Notes: generated from the letters alone by a model not told the origin. DNA of 64,000 bases from Micromonospora sp. C31 (GCF_018070575.1 NZ_JAGPXN010000008.1:1-64000), one strand, 5' to 3'. Counted from the stretch's first letter, positions 42,579 to 51,457 are shown. Numbers and translations are program-made.

Positions 42579-43588
42579 CCGCCGCCCCGCCGACCGACGG
42601 CGTCCTCGCCGACCGGTACGGCCGCGTCGCCCGGGACCTGCGGGTCTCCCTGACCGACAAGTGCAACCTGCGCTGCACCTACTGCATGCCGGCCGAAGGG
42701 CTGGCCTGGCTGCCCGGCCCGCAGCTGCTCGGCGACGACGAGATCGTCCGGCTGGTCGGGGTCGCGGTACGCCTGCTCGGCGTGACCGAGGTGCGGTTCA
42801 CCGGCGGGGAGCCGCTGATCCGGCCCGGCCTGGTCGGCATTGTGGCCGCCGTGGCGGCGCTGGAGCCGCGCCCCCGGATCTCGCTGACGACCAACGGCAT
42901 CGGGCTGGACCGGCTCGCCCCCGCGCTGCGCGCCGCCGGCCTGGACCGGGTGAACGTCTCGCTGGACACCCTGGATCCGCAGCGGTTCGCCCGGCTGACC
43001 CGGCGCCCACGCCTGGCGGACGTGCTGGGCGGGCTGGCCGGGGCCGCCGCGGCCGGGCTCACCCCCGTGAAGATCAACTCCGTGTTGATGCGCGGCGTCA
43101 ACGACGACGAGGCGCCCGGGCTGCTCCGCTTCGCCCTCGCCCACGGCTACGAGCTGCGGTTCATCGAGCAGATGCCGCTGGACGCCCAGCACGGCTGGGA
43201 CCGCCGCACGATGGTCACCGCCGACGAGATCCTGGCCTCCCTGCGCGGGGAGTTCGACCTCACCCCCGACCCGGCGGAGCGCGGCGCGGCGCCGGCCGAG
43301 ACCTGGCTGGTCGACGGCGGCCCCGCCCGGGTCGGCGTGATCGCCAGCGTCACCCGGCCGTTCTGCGGCGACTGCGACCGCACCCGGCTCACCGCCGACG
43401 GGCAGATCCGCACCTGCCTCTTCGCCACCGAGGAGTCCGACCTGCGCGGCGCCCTGCGGGCCGGAGCGGACGACGACGAGCTGGCCCGGCGCTGGCGGGT
43501 CGCGACGTGGGAGAAACGGGCCGGACACGGCATCGACGACCCGGCCTTCCTCCAGCCCACCCGGCCGATGTCCGCGATCGGAGGCTGA
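42575..43588 (+). CDS. moaA: GTP 3',8-cyclase MoaA
   Basis: A 337-residue radical-SAM enzyme that starts molybdopterin synthesis by converting GTP to 3',8-cyclo-GTP. The N-terminal 4Fe-4S cluster motif is KCNLRCTYCM, RFTGGEPLIRPG follows, and the C-terminal cluster uses CGDCDRTRLTADGQIRTC. The conserved C-terminal Gly-Gly is present (SAIGG). GTG 42575 overlaps the upstream stop. MoaD follows after 2 bp. Confidence 0.96.
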   Translation: MTAAPPTDGVLADRYGRVARDLRVSLTDKCNLRCTYCMPAEGLAWLPGPQLLGDDEIVRLVGVAVRLLGVTEVRFTGGEPLIRPGLVGIVAAVAALEPRPRISLTTNGIGLDRLAPALRAAGLDRVNVSLDTLDPQRFARLTRRPRLADVLGGLAGAAAAGLTPVKINSVLMRGVNDDEAPGLLRFALAHGYELRFIEQMPLDAQHGWDRRTMVTADEILASLRGEFDLTPDPAERGAAPAETWLVDGGPARVGVIASVTRPFCGDCDRTRLTADGQIRTCLFATEESDLRGALRAGADDDELARRWRVATWEKRAGHGIDDPAFLQPTRPMSAIGG

Positions 43589-43590
43589 CC

Positions 43591-43947
43591 GTGACAGAAC
43601 CGACGCGGTCGGGTCACCCCGGGCCAGCGGCCCAGGCACCGCCGGCACCCACCGGCCCGCCGGCCCGGGCGGGCCACGCCGGGCCGCCGGCCGCCGCCGG
43701 CACGCCGCTGACCGTCCGTTACTTCGCCGGGGCGCGGGCCGCCGCCGGGCGGTCCGAGGAGACCGCATCCGCCGGCCGGTCCCTGGACGAACTCCTCGAG
43801 GAGCTGACCGAACGGCACGGCGAGCGACTCGCCGACGTCCTGACGGTGGCGAGTTTCCTCGTCGACGGCGTGACCTGTCATGATCGGCGGGCACCGCTAC
43901 CGACCGGGGCCACGATCGACGTCCTGCCGCCCTTCGCGGGCGGCTGA
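43591..43947 (+). CDS. moaD: Molybdopterin synthase sulfur carrier MoaD (ThiS/MoaD family)
   Basis: A 118-residue protein whose last 80 residues (LTVRYFAGARAAAGRSEE, then LPPFAGG) are a ubiquitin-like MoaD with the essential C-terminal Gly-Gly, which receives sulfur as a thiocarboxylate. The first 37 residues form an unusual Pro/Ala/Gly extension not needed for the fold. It lies directly after moaA in the same operon. Confidence 0.92.
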   Translation: MTEPTRSGHPGPAAQAPPAPTGPPARAGHAGPPAAAGTPLTVRYFAGARAAAGRSEETASAGRSLDELLEELTERHGERLADVLTVASFLVDGVTCHDRRAPLPTGATIDVLPPFAGG

Positions 43948-43960
43948 GGGAGGCGCACAC

Positions 43961-45205
43961 ATGTTGGCGGCACTGGCGTTCGTCGCCACCATCGCGCTGA
44001 TCACCGGCCTGATCCACCTCTACCTGTGGAAACGCCTGGTGCGGGACACCACCACCTCGGGTCGCTGGCGGCGGATCGGCGGGGTCACCGCGCTGGTGCT
44101 CGCGCTGCTCGTACCGGCCACCATGGCCGGCACCCAGGCGGGCCTCTACTGGCTCGCGTGGCCGGGCTACCTCTGGCTCGCCGTCATGTTCTACCTGCTC
44201 GTGCTGCTCGTGGCGCTGGAGGTGCCGATGGCGGTGACGAAGCTCGTGCTGCGTCGCCGGGTCGCCGCCGCGGAGCCCACCGCCGCCGCCCCCGAGCCCG
44301 CCATGGTGGGCGCGGCGGGGCCGGCCGACCCGCCGGCCGCCGACGCCGTCGGGCAGGCGGACCACGACCCGACCCGCCGGCTGCTGCTCGCCCGTGGGGC
44401 GGCGATCTTCGCCGGCCTCACCGCCACCGGCCTCACCGGGTACGGCATCCGCACCGCCCTCGGCCCGCCGCAGCTCGACCGGGTGCAGATCCCGCTGGCC
44501 AAGCTCCCCCGCAGCATGGACGGCCTGCGGATCGCCACGGTCTCCGACATCCACCTCGGCCCGCTGCGCGGGCGGGCGCACACCGAGCGGATCGTCGCCG
44601 CGATCAACCGCCTGGACGCCGACATCGTCGCTGTCGTCGGTGACCTGGTCGACGGCTCGGTCGCCGAGCTGGGCGAGGCCGCCGAGCCGCTGCGCGGCCT
44701 GCGTTCCCGGCACGGCAGCTACTTCGTCACCGGCAACCACGAGTACTACTCCGGCGTCGAGGAGTGGGTCCAGGAGCTGGACCGGCTCGGCCTGCGGGTC
44801 ATGCAGAACGAGCGCACGGAGATCCAGGCCCGGGGCGGCGTACTAGACCTGGCCGGGGTCAACGACGTCACCGCAGCCGGCAGCGGGCTGGCCGCCCCGG
44901 CGGACTACGCGGCAGCCCTCGGCGACCGCGACCCGAACCGCCCCGTGGTGCTGCTCGCCCACCAGCCGGTCGCGGCGGTCGAGGCGGCGAAGTTCGGCGT
45001 GGACCTCCAGCTCTCCGGGCACACCCACGGCGGCCAGCTGGTCCCGTTCAACCTGCTGGTGAGGCTCCAGCAGCCGGTGGTCTCCGGCCTGGGCGAGGTC
45101 GACGGCACCAAGGTCTACGTCACCAACGGCGCCGGCTTCTGGGGCCCACCGGTCCGCGTCGGCGCCGAACCCCAGATCACCCTGGTGGAGCTGCGTTCCC
45201 GCTGA
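43961..45205 (+). CDS. Membrane-anchored metallophosphoesterase
   Basis: A 414-residue protein with four N-terminal membrane segments (about 1-135) and a C-terminal calcineurin-like phosphoesterase domain. The metal motifs are ATVSDIHLGPLRGRAH, AVVGDLVDGSV, TGNHEYYSGVEEW, VVLLAHQP and LSGHTHGGQLVPF. The arrangement matches the YkuE-like phosphoesterases of the envelope; in relatives these act on lipids such as UDP-diacylglucosamine, but the substrate here is not known. It starts 13 bp after moaD and a ribosome site GGGAGG precedes it. Confidence 0.9.
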   Translation: MLAALAFVATIALITGLIHLYLWKRLVRDTTTSGRWRRIGGVTALVLALLVPATMAGTQAGLYWLAWPGYLWLAVMFYLLVLLVALEVPMAVTKLVLRRRVAAAEPTAAAPEPAMVGAAGPADPPAADAVGQADHDPTRRLLLARGAAIFAGLTATGLTGYGIRTALGPPQLDRVQIPLAKLPRSMDGLRIATVSDIHLGPLRGRAHTERIVAAINRLDADIVAVVGDLVDGSVAELGEAAEPLRGLRSRHGSYFVTGNHEYYSGVEEWVQELDRLGLRVMQNERTEIQARGGVLDLAGVNDVTAAGSGLAAPADYAAALGDRDPNRPVVLLAHQPVAAVEAAKFGVDLQLSGHTHGGQLVPFNLLVRLQQPVVSGLGEVDGTKVYVTNGAGFWGPPVRVGAEPQITLVELRSR

Positions 45206-45305
45206 CCCATAGCGCGGGCGGCCGGCGTTGTCCAGCACCGGATGCTCAGCTCACGGGTGTGCGTGGCGACGGGTGGGTAATGGCGCGGGCGTGACAGGAT
45301 GCGGC

Positions 45306-48300
45306 GTGCCTCCGTTCAGTCCCGCACCCCCCGGCGGCCCTGCGCCGTTCGTCGCGGATCTGCACATCCACTCGAAGTACTCGCGCGCGTGCAGCCGCGA
45401 CCTCACCCTGCCGAACCTCGGCTGGTGGGCGCGGCGCAAGGGCATCGGGGTGCTCGGCACCGGCGACTTCACCCACCCCGCCTGGTACGACCACCTCCGC
45501 GAGACGCTGCACCCGGCCGAACCCGGCCTGCACCGGCTCAGCCCGGAGGCGGAGCTGGACATCGCCCGCCGGCTGCCGCCCCGGCTGGCGAGCGAGGCGG
45601 AGGCGGACCCCGTCCGGTTCATGCTCAGCGTGGAGATCTCCACGATCTACAAGCGCGACGACCGCACCCGCAAGGTGCACCACCTGATCTACCTGCCCGA
45701 CCTGGACGCGGTGGCCCGGTTCAACACGGCGCTGGGGCGGATCGGCAACCTCGGCTCGGACGGCCGGCCGATCCTCGGCCTGGACTCCCGGGACCTGCTG
45801 GAGATCACACTGGAGGCCAGCGCCGACGGCTACCTCGTGCCGGCGCACATCTGGACCCCGTGGTTCTCCGCGCTGGGCTCGAAGTCGGGCTTCGACGCGA
45901 TCGCCGACTGCTACGCCGACCTCGCCGAGCACATCTTCGCGGTGGAGACCGGCCTCTCCTCCGACCCCGGGATGAACTGGCGCGTCGGCAGCCTGGACGG
46001 CTACCGCCTGGTGTCGAACTCGGACGCGCACTCGCCCCCGGCGCTGGCCCGGGAGGCCACCGTCTTCGCCACCGCCCGCGACTACTTCGCCATCCGGGAC
46101 GCCCTGCGTACCGGCGACGGGCTCGCCGGGACCATCGAGTTCTTCCCCGAGGAGGGCAAGTACCACGCGGACGGGCATCGGCTCTGCGGGGTCAACTGGT
46201 CGCCCGAGCAGACCCGGGCCGCCGGTGGCCGCTGCCCGGAGTGCGGAAAGCCGCTGACCGTCGGCGTGCTCAGCCGGGTCGAGGAGCTGGCCGACCGGCC
46301 GTCGGGGCACCGGCCCGCGCACGCCCGCGACGTCACCCACCTGGTGCCGCTGGCCGAGGTGCTCGGCGAGATCAACAAGGTGGGCGCCCGGTCCAAGCGG
46401 GTCGAGGGGAAGCTCCACGAGCTGATCGGGGCGCTCGGACCGGAGCTGGAGATCCTCACCACCACGCCGCTCGACGAGATCGGCAAGGTCGGCGGGGAAC
46501 TGCTCGCCGAGGGCATCGGCCGGCTGCGCCGGGGCGACGTGCGCCGGGTCCCCGGCTACGACGGCGAGTACGGCGTCATCACCCTCTTCGACCCGGCCGA
46601 GCTGGGCGGCGACGCCGGTGCGGCCCAGGAGACGCTCTTCGACGTACCCGTGCCGGCGCAGCGCACCCCCGCGGAGCCGGCGCCGAAGCCCCGGGCCAAG
46701 CGTCCGGCGGCGGCCAGGGCCGAGCCGAAGCGCAAGGCCGCGCCGCCCACGCCGCCGCCCCCGATCGCACCGACGCCCTCGCCGCACGAGCCGTTCGAGC
46801 CGATGCTCGCCGGGATGGAGGAGGTCGGCACGGGCCTGCTGGACCGCCTGGACGCCATGCAGCGGGTGGCCGCCTCCGCGCCGGGCGGGCCGCTGCTCAT
46901 CGTCGCCGGGCCGGGCACCGGCAAGACCCGGACGCTGACCCACCGCATCGCCTACCTGTGCGCGGAGCTGAACGTCTTCCCGGAGCAGTGCCTGGCGATC
47001 ACCTTCACCCGGCGGGCCGCCGAGGAACTGCGGCACCGCCTCGACGGCCTGCTCGGGCCGGTCGCCGAGGACGTCACCGTCGGCACCTTCCACTCGCTGG
47101 GCCTGACCATCCTGCGGGAGAACGCCGACGCCGTCGGCCTGCCGGCGGACTTCCGGATCGCCGACGACGCCCAGCGGGCGGAGGCCCGCGCCGAGGCCGG
47201 CACCGACGACGGCGCCTACGCGGCGCTGCTGCGCAAGCAGGACCTGGTGGACCTGGACGAGCTGCTGACCCTGCCGGTCGCGCTGCTGCGGACCGACCGG
47301 AAGCTGGTGCAGCGGTACCGGGAACGCTGGCGATGGGTCTTCGTCGACGAGTACCAGGACGTCGACGAGGTGCAGTACGAGCTGCTGCGCCTGCTCAGCC
47401 CCGCCGACGGCAACCTCTGCGCGATCGGCGACCCGGACCAGGCGATCTACTCCTTCCGGGGTGCCGACGTCGGCTACTTCCTGCGCTTCTCGCAGGACTT
47501 CACCGACGCCCGGCTGGTCCGGCTGAACCGCAACTACCGCTCCTCGGCGCCCATCCTGGCCGCCGCCGTACAGGCCATCGCGCCGTCGTCGCTGGTGCGG
47601 GGCCGTCGGCTCGACCCGGCCCGGCTCGACCCGGAGGCCCCGCTGGTGGGTCGCTACCCGGCGGCCTCCGTCGCCGACGAGGCCGACTTCGTCGTACGCA
47701 CCATCGACGAACTGGTCGGCGGGCTCTCCCACCGGTCGCTGGACTCGGGGCGGATCGACGGCCGGTCGACCTCGCTCTCGTTCTCGGACATCGCGGTGCT
47801 CTACCGCACCGACGCGCAGGCCGCACCGATCGTGGACGCGCTGGCGCGGGCCAACATCCCGGTGCAGAAGCGCTCGCACGACCGGCTACGGGACCGGCCG
47901 GGGGTGGCCGCCATCGCCCGCGAGCTGCGCCACGCCGACGGGCTCGACGGTTCGCTGGCCGCCCGGGTCCGGCTGGCCGGTCAGGTGCTGGCGGAGCGCT
48001 TCGCCGTGCCGACGCTGGACGGTGCCGGCGCGGTCCGCCCGGAGGACGTCCGCTCGGCCGTCGACCTGCTCACCCCGCTGGCCCGCCGCTGCGGCGACGA
48101 TCTGCCGCTCTTGTTGTCCCAGCTCGCCACCGGGGCGGAGGTGGACGCGCTCGACCCGCGCGCCGAGGCGGTCACCCTGCTCACCCTGCACGCCGCCAAG
48201 GGACTGGAGTTCCCGGTGGTCTTCCTGGTCGGCGTCGAGGACGGGCTGCTCCCGCTGCGCTGGCCCGGCAGCACGCCCGACGAGGACGCGGTCGCCGAGG

Positions 48301-48500
48301 AGCGGCGGCTCTTCTTCGTCGGGCTGACCCGGGCCCAGGACCGGCTGTACGTCACCCACGCCGCCCGCCGCAGTCGGCACGGCACGGAACGCGAGTGCGT
48401 CCCGTCGCCGTTCCTCGACGTCATCGACCCCGGCCTCTTCGAGCGCTTCGGCGAGGCCGAACCCCGCCGGCCCCGCGACCGCCAGCTCCGCCTGATCTGA
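45306..48500 (+). CDS. EndoQ-like PHP nuclease fused to UvrD-type helicase
   Basis: A 1064-residue fusion. The N-terminal part (about 14-440) is a PHP domain of the TIGR00375/EndoQ type: VADLHIHSKYSRACSRDL with metal-binding His20 and His22, GVLGTGDFTHPAWY, FMLSVEISTIYKR, a zinc-finger-like Cys294 and CPECGKPLTVGVLSRVEEL (Cys310/Cys313), and then NKVGARSKRV. EndoQ enzymes cut 5' to deaminated bases. A Pro/Ala/Lys linker (about 440-500) leads to a complete SF1 helicase: Walker A AGPGTGKTRTLTHRIAYL near 534, ITFTRRAAEELRHRL, Walker B VDEYQDVDEVQYELL near 681, GDPDQAIYSFRGAD, and C-terminal LLTLHAAKGLEFPVVFLVG. GTG 45306 is used; GTG 45291 is in frame. Confidence 0.88.
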   Translation: MPPFSPAPPGGPAPFVADLHIHSKYSRACSRDLTLPNLGWWARRKGIGVLGTGDFTHPAWYDHLRETLHPAEPGLHRLSPEAELDIARRLPPRLASEAEADPVRFMLSVEISTIYKRDDRTRKVHHLIYLPDLDAVARFNTALGRIGNLGSDGRPILGLDSRDLLEITLEASADGYLVPAHIWTPWFSALGSKSGFDAIADCYADLAEHIFAVETGLSSDPGMNWRVGSLDGYRLVSNSDAHSPPALAREATVFATARDYFAIRDALRTGDGLAGTIEFFPEEGKYHADGHRLCGVNWSPEQTRAAGGRCPECGKPLTVGVLSRVEELADRPSGHRPAHARDVTHLVPLAEVLGEINKVGARSKRVEGKLHELIGALGPELEILTTTPLDEIGKVGGELLAEGIGRLRRGDVRRVPGYDGEYGVITLFDPAELGGDAGAAQETLFDVPVPAQRTPAEPAPKPRAKRPAAARAEPKRKAAPPTPPPPIAPTPSPHEPFEPMLAGMEEVGTGLLDRLDAMQRVAASAPGGPLLIVAGPGTGKTRTLTHRIAYLCAELNVFPEQCLAITFTRRAAEELRHRLDGLLGPVAEDVTVGTFHSLGLTILRENADAVGLPADFRIADDAQRAEARAEAGTDDGAYAALLRKQDLVDLDELLTLPVALLRTDRKLVQRYRERWRWVFVDEYQDVDEVQYELLRLLSPADGNLCAIGDPDQAIYSFRGADVGYFLRFSQDFTDARLVRLNRNYRSSAPILAAAVQAIAPSSLVRGRRLDPARLDPEAPLVGRYPAASVADEADFVVRTIDELVGGLSHRSLDSGRIDGRSTSLSFSDIAVLYRTDAQAAPIVDALARANIPVQKRSHDRLRDRPGVAAIARELRHADGLDGSLAARVRLAGQVLAERFAVPTLDGAGAVRPEDVRSAVDLLTPLARRCGDDLPLLLSQLATGAEVDALDPRAEAVTLLTLHAAKGLEFPVVFLVGVEDGLLPLRWPGSTPDEDAVAEERRLFFVGLTRAQDRLYVTHAARRSRHGTERECVPSPFLDVIDPGLFERFGEAEPRRPRDRQLRLI

Positions 48501-48548
48501 CTCTGCGGCTGGCCCGGTCCCTGCCGGTGCGTTTTGCGACGGCCAGGG

Positions 48549-48660
48549 TGGCCGGCCCTGTCGGTTGCGCGGGGTGGCCGGCCCTGTCGGTTGCGCGGGG
48601 TGACCGGCCCTGTCGGTTGCGCGGAGTGACCGGCCCTGTCGGTTGCGCGGGGTGGCCCGG
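48549..48660. repeat. 26 bp x 4 tandem repeat after the fusion gene
   Basis: A unit TGGCCGGCCCTGTCGGTTGC plus six bases is repeated at 48549, 48575, 48601 and 48627, nearly perfectly, with the start of a fifth copy at 48653. It lies 49 bp after the stop codon of the EndoQ-UvrD gene, between two genes pointing toward each other. Confidence 0.9.
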
Positions 48661-48705
48661 CTGCGGATGGCCGCCCTGACCGGACGGCCGCTGCGGCTCG
48701 GTGTG

Positions 48706-49512
48706 TCAGGCGGCCAGGGCGGCCAGCCAGGCGCCGGTGAGCAGGGCCGGGCCCAGCGGGAGCGGGGTGTCGCGGCGCACCCTGCCGGCGGCCAGCAGGG
48801 CGAGCACCACCACACCGTGGAGCAGGTGCGGCAGGACCAGCCCGAGCGTCAGGGACGAACCGCCGAGCCAGCCGAGCGGCAGGCCCAGGACGGTGGCGAG
48901 CTTCACGTCGCCGAAGCCCAGCCGGGAGCCGGGCAGCAACGCCAGCAGCACGTGACAGGTGAAGCCGAGGGCGGCCCCGGCCGCCGCGCCGAGCAGCCGG
49001 CCGAGGCTCCCGGAGGTCGCCGCCAAGCCGGTCAGGCCGACGGCGGCGATCAGCGCGGCGGCGCCGACCAGGGGGTCGGGCAGCCGCAGGCAGGCCAAAT
49101 CGATCAGGGCGAGTACCAGCCCGACGGCAGCCAGCACGAGGAGGACGGGCAGGACGGGGTCGGCCCCCAGCGCCGCCGCGAGCCCGGCGAACACGACCGC
49201 ACCCGCCGACGCGCCCCACGCCGCAGACGGCACGGCACGCGCGACGACCGGCGAACCTGCCACCCCACCCGGTCGGCCCGACGCGACCGGCACTGTCCCG
49301 GCGCGCGACCCGGCCGCCACTTCCCCGGCGCGCGACCCGGCCGGCGCTTTCCCGGCGCGCGACCCGGCCGGCGCTTTTCTGGCGCGCGACCCGGCCGGCG
49401 CTTTTCTGGCCCGTGGGACGGGCAGGGCGGTGAAGTGCCGGGCGACCCGGGGCGCGGCGAAGCCGGCCAGGGCGCCGAGCAGCGCCACGCATGTCAGCAG
49501 CCCGGTCGACAC
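48706..49512 (-). CDS. Prepilin-peptidase-like (A24 family) membrane protein with internal repeats
   Basis: A 268-residue membrane protein whose C-terminal two thirds match A24 prepilin peptidases: the first catalytic Asp is in LALIDLACLRLPDPL and the second in GSRLGFGDVKLA. About six membrane segments are seen. The N-terminal region that in full PilD carries methylase Cys pairs is replaced by a stretch with about four repeats of RAGKAPAGS. The GTG start at 49512 is used. No prepilin or pilus genes are adjacent. Confidence 0.8.
   Translation of the reverse strand: MSTGLLTCVALLGALAGFAAPRVARHFTALPVPRARKAPAGSRARKAPAGSRAGKAPAGSRAGEVAAGSRAGTVPVASGRPGGVAGSPVVARAVPSAAWGASAGAVVFAGLAAALGADPVLPVLLVLAAVGLVLALIDLACLRLPDPLVGAAALIAAVGLTGLAATSGSLGRLLGAAAGAALGFTCHVLLALLPGSRLGFGDVKLATVLGLPLGWLGGSSLTLGLVLPHLLHGVVVLALLAAGRVRRDTPLPLGPALLTGAWLAALAA
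49295..49411. repeat. 27 bp in-frame tandem repeat in the peptidase gene
   Basis: Units beginning GCGCGCGACCCGGCCG start at 49301, 49328, 49355 and 49382, with a decayed fifth near 49409. The 27-bp period encodes a nonapeptide (RAGKAPAGS) without shifting the frame, so copy number could vary between strains. Confidence 0.85.
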
Positions 49513-49772
49513 GGGGCGGACGCTACCGCCGCGCCGGCTCCGGCGCGGGCCCCCGGACGGGACGTCGGGGTCTCCCGGTCCTTCACCACGGGCAGCGCCG
49601 GCCCGGCGGCAGCCGTACGACCGGTTCCGGCCGACGGCCCGTTCGGGTGCGGGCGTCGGCCGGCGACGGTGCGCTCGGTGGAGGTGGGCTCTTCGGTGGA
49701 CACGCTACGGTGGCCTCGGCGTCGGTGGCCGCGTTGGTGGCCGGCTTCCCACCACTCGCCCGGGAGGCGTGC

Positions 49773-50375
49773 ATGGCGAACTACGGAGCACCGGGTCACG
49801 GTGCCCCGGACCCGTGGCATGGGCAGCGACCCGATCAGTCGTACGGTCCGTCGGCCGGGCGGGGCTGGCAGGACCCGTACGCGGAAGGCCCGGCTCGGCC
49901 CCCGCAGCGTCGGCGCGGGCGGGCGGCCCCGGTCGTCGCGGTGCTGGCTACGGTGGTGCTGCTGGTCCTGGTCGGCGGTGCCGCCGTGTTCTACCTGCTC
50001 GGCCAGGACGACGGGACGCCGGCCGCCACGCCGGGTGGGCCCGCGCCCGCGGTGAGGACCGACCCGCCGGACGCGCCGACGAGCGCGACCGCCGCCCCCT
50101 CGATCACGCCCGCCGCCGAGTCCTCGGCCGATCCGCGCTTCGTCAAGGCCGGCCAGTGCGTCCGCAACGAGGGGCCCACCGGTGGCAAGCCCAAGCTGCT
50201 GATCAGCGACTGCGCCCCACAGACGTACGAGGTGCTGCGCCGGGTCGACGGGGCGACCAGTGGCGAGAAGGACGCCGCCGCGAAGTGCGCCAAGGTCGAC
50301 GGCTACACCAACTGGTACTTCTTCGACAGCGAGCTGGACACTCTCGACTTCGTGCTCTGCCTGAAGCAGCGCTGA
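49773..50375 (+). CDS. LppU/SCO3897-like membrane protein 1
   Basis: A 200-residue protein with a Gly/Pro/Arg-rich cytoplasmic tail, one membrane segment at about 52-75 (APVVAVLATVVLLVLVGGAAVF), a Pro/Ala/Thr linker and a C-terminal extracellular domain with Cys in AGQCVRNEG, ISDCAPQTYEVL, AKCAKVDG and VLCLKQR. This matches the actinobacterial LppU/SCO3897 group. ATG 49773 has CGGGAGG before it. A paralogue follows after 42 bp. Function unknown. The 260-bp gap upstream holds no convincing gene. Confidence 0.8.
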   Translation: MANYGAPGHGAPDPWHGQRPDQSYGPSAGRGWQDPYAEGPARPPQRRRGRAAPVVAVLATVVLLVLVGGAAVFYLLGQDDGTPAATPGGPAPAVRTDPPDAPTSATAAPSITPAAESSADPRFVKAGQCVRNEGPTGGKPKLLISDCAPQTYEVLRRVDGATSGEKDAAAKCAKVDGYTNWYFFDSELDTLDFVLCLKQR

Positions 50376-50417
50376 GCCGGCACCCCCTGAGTTACCGCAC
50401 CCCCCCCTGAGGAAGAG

Positions 50418-51419
50418 ATGACGATCTACGGATCACCCGCGCAGCCGGAGGACCCCTGTCAACGCCCACCCGGCGCCCCGGGCGGCCCGCCACCCATCGA
50501 CCCGACGCTGCCCGAGTGGGGGCAGCCCTCGGCCGCCGGGCAGTGGGGCCAGCAGCAGCCCGCGGGCGACCCGCAGTGGGGCCAGCAGCAGCCCGCGGGC
50601 GACCCGCAGTGGGGCCAGCCGCCGGCCGCGGGTGAGGTGCCGGCCACCCCGCAGTGGGGGCAGCCGGACCCGGCGTGGAACCAGCCCGCGCAGCCGCCGG
50701 CCCCGGAACCGGGCCACTACCCGCCGCCCGGCTCCGGCGCCGGTTACCCGCCGCCCGGCTCCGGCACCGGTTACCCGCCGCCGCCCGGGGTCCAGCAGCC
50801 GGCGGGACAGGGGGGCTACCCGCCGGCCGGGCCCTATCCACCGGCCGGGCCGGCGCCCGGAGGCCAGTGGGGCACCCCGCCGCCGCCGGTGTCCGGCGGT
50901 TACGGGATGCCGCTGGCCGCACCACCGGCGAAGCAGAGCGGCGGCAAGATCGCGCTGGTCATCGGCCTGGTGGTGGTGCTCCTGCTCTGCCCGTGCCTCG
51001 GCCTGGCCGGCTGGGCGTTCTGGCAGACCGGCGAGGACGACGACCCGGTCGCGGCCCCGACGGTGAGCGCTCCCGCCGACCCGACGGCCCAGCCGACAAG
51101 CCAGCCGACAAGCCAGCCGATCAGCGGGCCGACGGAGGAGCCGACGGACGAACCCACCGCGGCGCCGACCTCCGCCAGGCCGAGCCCCGCCAGGAGGGAT
51201 TTCGCCAAGGGCGACTGCGTGGTCAACGACGGCACGGCCAGCAAGGCCGAACTGCGGAAGGTGCCCTGCGGCCCCGACACGTACGAGGTGCTGCTCCGGA
51301 TCCCGGGCACGGCGGACGGCAGCCGGTGCAGGACCCGGGCCCCGAAGGCGACCGCGAACTACGTGCACGACAACTCGGTCGACCTCCTCGACTACGTGCT
51401 CTGCCTGAAGAAGCGCTGA
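50418..51419 (+). CDS. LppU/SCO3897-like membrane protein 2 with repeats
   Basis: A 333-residue paralogue. The long N-terminal tail is Pro/Gln/Gly rich and contains 33-bp tandem units encoding QWGQQQPAGDP and further copies of PPPGSGxGY. One membrane segment lies at about 175-200 (IALVIGLVVVLLLCPCLGLAGWAF). After a PTSQP repeat linker comes the same four-Cys domain as in the neighbour, ending VLCLKKR. ATG 50418 is preceded by GAGGAAG. The pair arose by duplication. Function unknown. Confidence 0.8.
   Translation: MTIYGSPAQPEDPCQRPPGAPGGPPPIDPTLPEWGQPSAAGQWGQQQPAGDPQWGQQQPAGDPQWGQPPAAGEVPATPQWGQPDPAWNQPAQPPAPEPGHYPPPGSGAGYPPPGSGTGYPPPPGVQQPAGQGGYPPAGPYPPAGPAPGGQWGTPPPPVSGGYGMPLAAPPAKQSGGKIALVIGLVVVLLLCPCLGLAGWAFWQTGEDDDPVAAPTVSAPADPTAQPTSQPTSQPISGPTEEPTDEPTAAPTSARPSPARRDFAKGDCVVNDGTASKAELRKVPCGPDTYEVLLRIPGTADGSRCRTRAPKATANYVHDNSVDLLDYVLCLKKR
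50541..50606. repeat. 33 bp tandem repeat in LppU-like gene 2
   Basis: Two exact 33-bp units (50541-50573 and 50574-50606) encode the 11-residue repeat QWGQQQPAGDP; a third, diverged unit follows. Confidence 0.85.
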
Positions 51420-51439
51420 CTCTGCCTGAAGCAGCGCTG
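51420..51439 (+). pseudogene. 20-bp tail of a deleted third LppU-like gene
   Basis: Directly after the stop of LppU-like gene 2 comes CTCTGCCTGAAGCAGCGCTG, identical to the last 20 bases of LppU-like gene 1 (50355-50374). This looks like the scar of a lost third tandem copy or a partial duplication. Confidence 0.6.
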
Positions 51440-51457
51440 TGCACCGGACGATCGCCA

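Noticed and set aside
49513..49772. A gene in the 260-bp gap before the LppU pair
   Set aside because: The open frames here are low-complexity and have no ribosome site; nothing conserved is seen.
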